From Campylobacteraceae bacterium (GTDB lineage Bacteria > Campylobacterota > Campylobacteria > Campylobacterales > Sulfurovaceae): 9,258 nucleotides of DNA. The notes beneath the pieces were generated by a model. It did no database searches. It was given only the letters and a program-made list of their open reading frames with translations, and was not told the origin of the DNA. Below are positions 6,003 to 9,258 of this stretch, one piece after another (positions within the stretch are counted from its first letter, which is position 1; every line of letters begins with the position of its first letter). The position numbers were made by a program, and so were the translations under genes. Location: NCBI GenBank assembly GCA_027081065.1, contig JALWLW010000124.1:1-9258 (forward strand), given 5' to 3'.

Positions 6003-6346
6003 TAGTATCTTCCAAAACCATATTTTTTCATAATAATTTCTAAAACAGGCTTCTTATATGCCCCCTCATGCCTAAAAACTTCATTTCCCTGTGCATCAAA
6101 AAAAAGTTGAACAGGCATCAGTTTCAACTTATATTTATCTCGAAGAACTAAACGTTCTTTTTGTCCATCTATCGCATAAATCTGATATTCTGGATGCTCC
6201 TCTAAAATCTCTGAGAATACTTCAGACATCGCTTGACAAGAGTAACAATGACTCATACCAAAAGCTATGATGGTAGGTTTTCCATTGCCAATATTATGTT
6301 TTATATTGGCATATAAATTAACAGGTAACTGCTTTCTTTCTTGCAT
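6002..6346 (-). CDS. Thioredoxin-like protein, cytoplasmic
   Basis: The 114-aa protein is a compact thioredoxin fold with the redox motif C-Y-S-C at residues 34-37 and the conserved cis-proline at Pro78 (LKLMPVQLFF). It has no signal peptide or membrane segment, so it should act in the cytoplasm. The motif CYSC is not the CGPC of general thioredoxins, and the preceding FGMSHCYSC resembles the SoxW/thioredoxin_2-type proteins that serve specific partners. The ATG has AGGAG seven bases upstream. Its stop codon overlaps the ModA start, so the two are one operon; whether they share a function is unknown. No clear promoter is resolved in the 136-bp divergent spacer upstream. Confidence 0.85.
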   Translation of the reverse strand: MQERKQLPVNLYANIKHNIGNGKPTIIAFGMSHCYSCQAMSEVFSEILEEHPEYQIYAIDGQKERLVLRDKYKLKLMPVQLFFDAQGNEVFRHEGAYKKPVLEIIMKKYGFGRY

Positions 6347-6482
6347 AAGAGTACTCCTAAAATAGGATGCTATGGTAGCAAAATTCTTTAAATATTAACT
6401 TTGCTCCATAAAAAATTCATCTTCCACAATTCCTAAACAAAGAAAATTTATAGTAGAATAATATAAAAGGAGTCATTCAGTC
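6347..6482. promoter_or_regulatory. Divergent intergenic region between the thioredoxin-like and DUF4136 genes
   Basis: This 136-bp AT-rich spacer must hold the promoters for both divergent genes. On the plus strand TAGAAT (6454-6459), a 5-of-6 match to TATAAT, lies 24 bp before the lipoprotein start, with AAGGAG as ribosome binding site. On the minus strand only the ribosome binding site AGGAG is clear, and I could not settle on a -10. No convincing operator palindrome is seen. Confidence 0.35.
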
Positions 6483-7121
6483 ATGAAACGTTTATTTTTA
6501 CTACTCACACTATCTACACTTCTCTTCACTACAGGATGTTCTGTTATTCCTAAATATCGTGTTATGATTGATGCAATCACAGCACCTAATATAGGTTTAA
6601 CCCCTACTACATACACAATAAAAGCACTCGATAAAGAAAAAGATACCCAAGGATTAGTCTTTCAACAACATAGTCAAATTTTAGATAATATTTTAAAGCA
6701 AAAAGGCTATACTCCTGTAGTATCAGAAGATTTAGCCAAACAATTTATTTATTTTGATTATGGATTAGAAAAAGTTAATGAAGAGACTGAAACCTATACT
6801 GAACCTGATATTTCTTTCCATATGGGCTATGGTTACGGCTATGGTGGATATTATAGTCCCTTTTATAATCCTTACTATGGAACAGGATTTGGAGGCTATA
6901 GCACCTACAGTACCACCCATATCTATTATAACCGATATGTTACGCTTTTAGCAAAAGATACCTCCAACAAAGAACTTTGGAGAGTTGATGTCTCATCAAT
7001 TGGTGAATCAAAAGATTTACGAAGAATTATTCCTATACTCATCAAAGCAGCTGAGCCTTACCTTGGAGTCAATACAGCAGAACCTATTCAGTTGGTAATT
7101 AAAGATAAACCTAAAAAGTAA
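6483..7121 (+). CDS. DUF4136-type outer-membrane/periplasmic lipoprotein
   Basis: The 212-aa protein starts with a lipoprotein signal peptide ending in FTTGC, with Cys19 as the predicted lipidated residue. The body resembles DUF4136 lipoproteins: an early strand (YTIKAL, 44-49), a helix with QILDNILKQKGYTPV (65-79), then a strand with FIYFDYGL (88-95), and late on a conserved turn NKELWRVDV (162-170) followed by a C-terminal helix. Between 113 and 150 it carries a Gly/Tyr/Ser-rich, low-complexity stretch (GYGYGYGGYYSPFYNPYYG and onward) that is probably flexible and surface-exposed. No enzyme motif is visible and the function of the family is unknown. The ATG start has AAGGAG upstream at a rather long spacing of ten bases. 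It is the first gene of the plus-strand block, separated from the peroxiredoxin by 74 bp containing a weak hairpin. Confidence 0.75.
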   Translation: MKRLFLLLTLSTLLFTTGCSVIPKYRVMIDAITAPNIGLTPTTYTIKALDKEKDTQGLVFQQHSQILDNILKQKGYTPVVSEDLAKQFIYFDYGLEKVNEETETYTEPDISFHMGYGYGYGGYYSPFYNPYYGTGFGGYSTYSTTHIYYNRYVTLLAKDTSNKELWRVDVSSIGESKDLRRIIPILIKAAEPYLGVNTAEPIQLVIKDKPKK

Positions 7122-7144
7122 TAAATATAAACTTCTTTTTAGGT
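7109..7144 (+). terminator. Possible hairpin at the end of the DUF4136 gene
   Basis: A perfect 10-bp inverted repeat (7109-7118 ACCTAAAAAG with 7135-7144 CTTTTTAGGT) encloses a 16-base AT-rich loop and overlaps the stop codon of the lipoprotein gene. The T run lies inside the second arm and is not followed by further Us, so it is at best a weak intrinsic terminator. Confidence 0.4.
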
Positions 7145-7166
7145 CTATACGATAGTATTTCATTGT

Positions 7167-7181
7167 TAATAAAAATTATTA
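7167..7181 (+). promoter_or_regulatory. Candidate PerR box upstream of the peroxiredoxin gene
   Basis: TAATAAAAATTATTA is a 6-3-6 palindrome that matches 11 of the 14 defined positions of the Bacillus PerR box TTATAATnATTATAA. It lies between a possible -10 (TAGTAT, 7153-7158) and the ribosome binding site AAGGA (7185-7189), where a bound repressor would block transcription. The local sequence is so AT-rich that a chance match is plausible. The presence of a perR-like gene downstream raises the likelihood. Confidence 0.4.
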
Positions 7182-7195
7182 TTTAAGGAATTATC

Positions 7196-7792
7196 ATGAT
7201 CGTAACAAATAAAGCACCAGACTTCACAGCAGCAGCTGTACTAGCAAATGGAGAAATCGTAGAAGACTTCAACTTAATGGATAACTTAGGAGAAAAAGGG
7301 GCAGTACTTTTCTTCTATCCACTAGACTTTACTTTTGTATGTCCTTCAGAAATTATTGCATTTTCAAAAAGAGCAGCAGCTTTTAGAGAAAAAGGAATTA
7401 ATGTTATTGGTGTATCTGTAGACAGCCAATTCTCACACTTTGCATGGAGAGAAACAGCAGTTGAAAATGGTGGAATTGGTAGAGTTGATATGCCTTTAGT
7501 AGCTGACCTTTCTAAACAAATTGCTAGAGATTACGACGTTCTTTTAAATGATGCAGTTGCTCTTAGAGGTTCTTTCCTTATTGATGCTGATGGTACAGTA
7601 AGACATGCAGTAGTAAATGACCTTCCATTAGGAAGAAATATTGATGAGATGATGAGAATGGTAGATACAATGTTATTTACTAATGAGTTTGGTGAAGTTT
7701 GTCCTGCTGGTTGGAATGCTGGTGATGAAGGTATGAAAGCCGATACAGCTGGTGTTGCAGATTACCTTGCAAAACATGCTGATGAACTATAA
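7196..7792 (+). CDS. ahpC: Typical 2-Cys peroxiredoxin (AhpC/TsaA/Prx1 class)
   Basis: The 198-aa cytoplasmic peroxidase reduces hydrogen peroxide, organic hydroperoxides and probably peroxynitrite. The peroxidatic Cys49 sits in the signature DFTFVCPSE (44-52), with Thr46 and Arg124 in the positions of the active-site Thr and Arg. The resolving Cys169 is in EVCPAGW. The protein is near-identical in layout to the AhpC/TsaA proteins of Campylobacter and Helicobacter, which are recycled by thioredoxin rather than AhpF; no ahpF is adjacent. It has GGIG (92-95) at the position of the eukaryotic GGLG motif, but ends DYLAKHADEL with no C-terminal YF helix, the arrangement expected of a peroxide-robust enzyme. 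The ATG is supported by AAGGA six bases upstream. A terminator hairpin follows, so it is probably monocistronic. Confidence 0.95.
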   Translation: MIVTNKAPDFTAAAVLANGEIVEDFNLMDNLGEKGAVLFFYPLDFTFVCPSEIIAFSKRAAAFREKGINVIGVSVDSQFSHFAWRETAVENGGIGRVDMPLVADLSKQIARDYDVLLNDAVALRGSFLIDADGTVRHAVVNDLPLGRNIDEMMRMVDTMLFTNEFGEVCPAGWNAGDEGMKADTAGVADYLAKHADEL

Positions 7793-7813
7793 TCTATAAA
7801 CGATTATAATTTG

Positions 7814-7838
7814 TAAGGGCGACTTTTGTTTGCCCTTA
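7814..7838 (+). terminator. Terminator hairpin after the peroxiredoxin gene
   Basis: TAAGGGC (7814-7820) pairs with GCCCTTA (7832-7838) across an 11-base loop, 21 bp beyond the stop codon. The GC-rich stem stands out from the AT-rich spacer and is followed by TTAAAT, a short T stretch. Position and composition fit an intrinsic terminator with a weak tail. Confidence 0.65.
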
Positions 7839-7870
7839 TTAAATAAAAATAGCTATTTAAGTATTATTGA

Positions 7871-7885
7871 CTATAATATTTATAT
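7871..7885 (+). promoter_or_regulatory. Candidate perR promoter -10 overlapped by a PerR-box-like palindrome
   Basis: The stretch CTATAATATTTATAT matches 11 of the 14 defined positions of the PerR box TTATAATnATTATAA, and contains a perfect -10 TATAAT at 7872-7877, about 52 bp upstream of the perR ATG. A TTGACT at 7867-7872 could alternatively be a -35 for a -10 near 7890-7898, although the spacing is not ideal. Autorepression of perR would follow from binding here. The AT-rich background weakens the match. Confidence 0.4.
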
Positions 7886-7929
7886 AAGTATTTATAAAGC
7901 AAAGAAACAAAAATATATAAGGCTAAATC

Positions 7930-8334
7930 ATGACAAACTACATTACTTTACTCAAAGAAAATGATTTAAAAGCCACCATACAACGTACCTCTATTTTAAA
8001 GTCCATTGACTCTGCTGGGCATATTAATATTGACGATATTTATGATAGTGTCAAAAAACAGTACCCTACCCTATCTCTGGCAACTATCTATAAAAATATC
8101 ATCGTCATGCAAGAGAACAATGTTATTGTAGAAGTACCGATGAATGGTGAAAAATCTAAATATGAACTCAAAAAAGAGGAACATATGCACCTTATTTGTG
8201 AAGTATGTGGAGACATTAAAGACACAGAGATTACTAGTGCTACCAAAGAAGTATTGGTCATCGAAAACTTCCAAGTTAACTCATCTCAAATTAATCTCTT
8301 TGGACTTTGTCAAACATGCCAAAGCAAGGCATAA
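7930..8334 (+). CDS. perR: Fur-family peroxide-sensing repressor, PerR type
   Basis: The 134-aa protein has an N-terminal winged helix (about 1-78, with LKATIQRTSIL, DDIYDSVKK and the recognition-helix stretch LSLATIYKNI) and a C-terminal metal-binding dimerisation domain. Aligned by eye to Bacillus PerR, the structural zinc cysteines are Cys90, Cys93, Cys127 and Cys130. The regulatory metal ligands His37, His91, His93 and Asp104 are matched at a constant offset of six by His31, His85, His87 and Asp98, while Asp85 is replaced by Glu79. This ligand set and the adjacent peroxiredoxin gene favour PerR over Fur or Zur. PerR senses peroxide by metal-catalysed oxidation of a histidine ligand. The ATG has AAGG seven bases upstream. 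The 3' end overlaps the next gene. Confidence 0.85.
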   Translation: MTNYITLLKENDLKATIQRTSILKSIDSAGHINIDDIYDSVKKQYPTLSLATIYKNIIVMQENNVIVEVPMNGEKSKYELKKEEHMHLICEVCGDIKDTEITSATKEVLVIENFQVNSSQINLFGLCQTCQSKA

Positions 8335-9017
8335 TTCCAGAACTTAAAGAGAACGCTCTCTTTGTTGCTGATGCTCATTATCCTCATCATGGTGAAAAAC
8401 TTTTAACGCTTCTTCAAGATATTCAAAATAGCAATATAAACACTCCCCAACTCTTTTTAATGGGTGATATTTTTGACCTACTTTTTGGACACAATGACTA
8501 TATTCAAACCTTTTCACATAAAGCTATAAAATTACTTCAAGAGCTCTCTCTTACTTTAAAAATTATTTACCTAGAAGGAAATCATGACTTTTGTTTGAAA
8601 GAAATTTTTCCAAAAATTAAATTTTATAGTAGAGATGAACAACCCATACACTATAAACTAAATAAACAAGATGTTTTTTTAAGCCATGGAGACAAATATG
8701 AAACTGGGTTTGGTTATAACTTATACTGTAAAATCTTAAGAAATAAACTTTTACTTATAGGGCTAAGACCTTTTGAAAAACAAATTATTGACCATAGAAT
8801 GACTAAGTTAAAAATTAAAAAAATCTGTGGAGACTTTAAAGGTTATCAAAAAAGATTTGATGCTATTAGAAGTCACTACCCTAAAGATGCTCTTATTATT
8901 GAGGGTCATTTTCATCAGAGCTTACTACATAAGAATTATGTTTCGCTTCCTTCTTTGGCTTGTCAAGGGAAAGTTGGGGTTGTTGAAAATGGGGAAGTTG
9001 TTTTTAAAAAGATTTAA
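8316..9017 (+). CDS. lpxH: Calcineurin-like metallophosphoesterase, LpxH-like (UDP-2,3-diacylglucosamine diphosphatase)
   Basis: The 233-aa protein shows the full metallophosphoesterase ligand set in order: D-A-H (19-21), GDIFD (50-54), GNHD (88-91), SHGD (123-126) and GHFH (197-200), which bind a di-metal centre. Length, the GNHDF motif and the basic insert between SHGD and GHFH resemble LpxH, which hydrolyses UDP-2,3-diacylglucosamine to lipid X in lipid A synthesis at the inner face of the inner membrane. The family call is firm; the substrate is inferred. I chose the ATG at 8316 over an in-frame TTG at 8307. Neither has a strong ribosome binding site, but the ATG leaves enough sequence before the first motif. 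It overlaps perR by 19 bp, which suggests co-transcription and translational coupling. Confidence 0.78.
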   Translation: MPKQGIIPELKENALFVADAHYPHHGEKLLTLLQDIQNSNINTPQLFLMGDIFDLLFGHNDYIQTFSHKAIKLLQELSLTLKIIYLEGNHDFCLKEIFPKIKFYSRDEQPIHYKLNKQDVFLSHGDKYETGFGYNLYCKILRNKLLLIGLRPFEKQIIDHRMTKLKIKKICGDFKGYQKRFDAIRSHYPKDALIIEGHFHQSLLHKNYVSLPSLACQGKVGVVENGEVVFKKI

Positions 9018-9082
9018 ATATTTTGGATTAGTTGTGCTTAGATTCTTGGGTTTAGGTAAAAGAGCTTACGTCAGTAAGTGAC

Positions 9083-9109
9083 TGCACCTATCCCAAGAAG
9101 ATAGGTGCA
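9083..9109. terminator. Hairpin between convergent genes
   Basis: TGCACCTATC (9083-9092) and GATAGGTGCA (9100-9109) form a perfect 10-bp stem with a 7-base loop, in the 113-bp gap between the lpxH-like gene and the convergent gene at the right edge. No long T tract follows on either strand, so it may be a bidirectional weak terminator. A smaller repeat, CTTAC/GTAAG (9065-9069 with 9074-9078), precedes it. Confidence 0.6.
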
Positions 9110-9130
9110 AATAATCAAAAAAGTTTATAA

Positions 9131-9258
9131 TTAAGAGAACATTTCTCTCATTGAACCATTAAACCACTCATGAAGTGCTTTACCAACACCTTTTGATCTA
9201 AACTTACCATTTCCATCTTTAGGCTTAGGAACATGACCAGCACCTTTAAGAACACCAG
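9131..9258 (-). CDS. 3' end of an unidentified protein gene, cut by the window edge
   Basis: The minus strand is open from the edge to a TAA at 9131-9133, encoding the last 41 residues of a protein that ends GKALHEWFNGSMREMFS. The segment is basic and hydrophilic (GHVPKPKDGNGKFRSKG) with an amphipathic helix-like end. I do not recognise the family. That it is coding is supported by the open frame running out of the window, the sensible codon use with G or A at first codon positions, and the hairpin placed just after the stop. The other two minus-strand frames are interrupted by stop codons in this stretch. Confidence 0.65.
   Translation of the reverse strand, partial: GVLKGAGHVPKPKDGNGKFRSKGVGKALHEWFNGSMREMFS

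Noticed and set aside
8071..8347. Frames overlapping perR (8071-8274 minus, 8144-8347 plus)
   Set aside because: Both lie over a well-supported Fur-family gene and have no recognisable domain or ribosome binding site.
8827..9081. Plus-strand frame overlapping the end of the lpxH-like gene
   Set aside because: It is an out-of-frame shadow of the metallophosphoesterase. The extension past 9017 is hydrophobic and basic with no family signal.
1..9258. Mobile elements, integrase, toxin-antitoxin or phage-defence genes
   Set aside because: No transposase, integrase, terminal inverted repeats, target-site duplications or defence-type domains are visible. Gene content is envelope and stress housekeeping with uniform AT-rich composition.

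Overview
The window looks like chromosomal DNA from a Campylobacterota (Epsilonproteobacteria) species of the Sulfurimonas/Sulfurovum/Arcobacter kind. This rests on the very low G+C, the AT-rich spacers, and the gene order tolA-tolB-pal-cpoB-slyD, which matches the Campylobacter jejuni cluster (tolA/tonB-like gene, tolB, omp18/pal, a YbgF-like gene, slyD). The peroxiredoxin also closely resembles the AhpC/TsaA proteins of Campylobacter and Helicobacter. The genus cannot be fixed from the sequence alone.

Left edge (1-167), minus strand: a consensus sigma-70 promoter (TTGACA, 17-bp spacer, TATAAT, GC-rich discriminator, A/T-rich upstream DNA) is followed by an untranslated leader that ends at the window edge in a boxA-like element, TGATCTTTAACA. 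This is the signature of a ribosomal RNA operon whose 16S gene would lie just outside the window.

Minus-strand block (168-6346), read right to left: a cytoplasmic thioredoxin-like protein overlaps by one base a periplasmic ModA-type oxyanion-binding protein. A second promoter then starts tolA, tolB, pal, cpoB and a SlyD-type FKBP prolyl isomerase. This is the Tol-Pal envelope-constriction machine, lacking tolQ and tolR at this locus. A perfect 11-bp hairpin follows slyD, and then comes a lone type IV pilin-like pseudopilin gene immediately upstream of the rRNA promoter. TolA contains eight 30-bp tandem repeats encoding a Val-Pro-Lys-Lys periplasmic linker.

Plus-strand block (6483-9017): a DUF4136-type lipoprotein; a typical 2-Cys peroxiredoxin (AhpC/TsaA class); a PerR-type Fur-family regulator; and, overlapping perR, a metallophosphoesterase resembling the lipid A enzyme LpxH. 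The two peroxide genes each carry a PerR-box-like palindrome upstream, suggesting a small self-regulating peroxide-defence module. A hairpin at 9083-9109 separates this block from the 3' end of an unidentified minus-strand gene that runs off the right edge.

Most of the window is recognisable housekeeping and envelope biology. I do not see a convincing wholly new system. The most unusual points are the TolA repeat array, the orphan thioredoxin/ModA pair with altered ligand motifs, the PerR metal-site substitution, the perR/lpxH overlap, and the rRNA promoter and leader that a gene-only annotation would miss.
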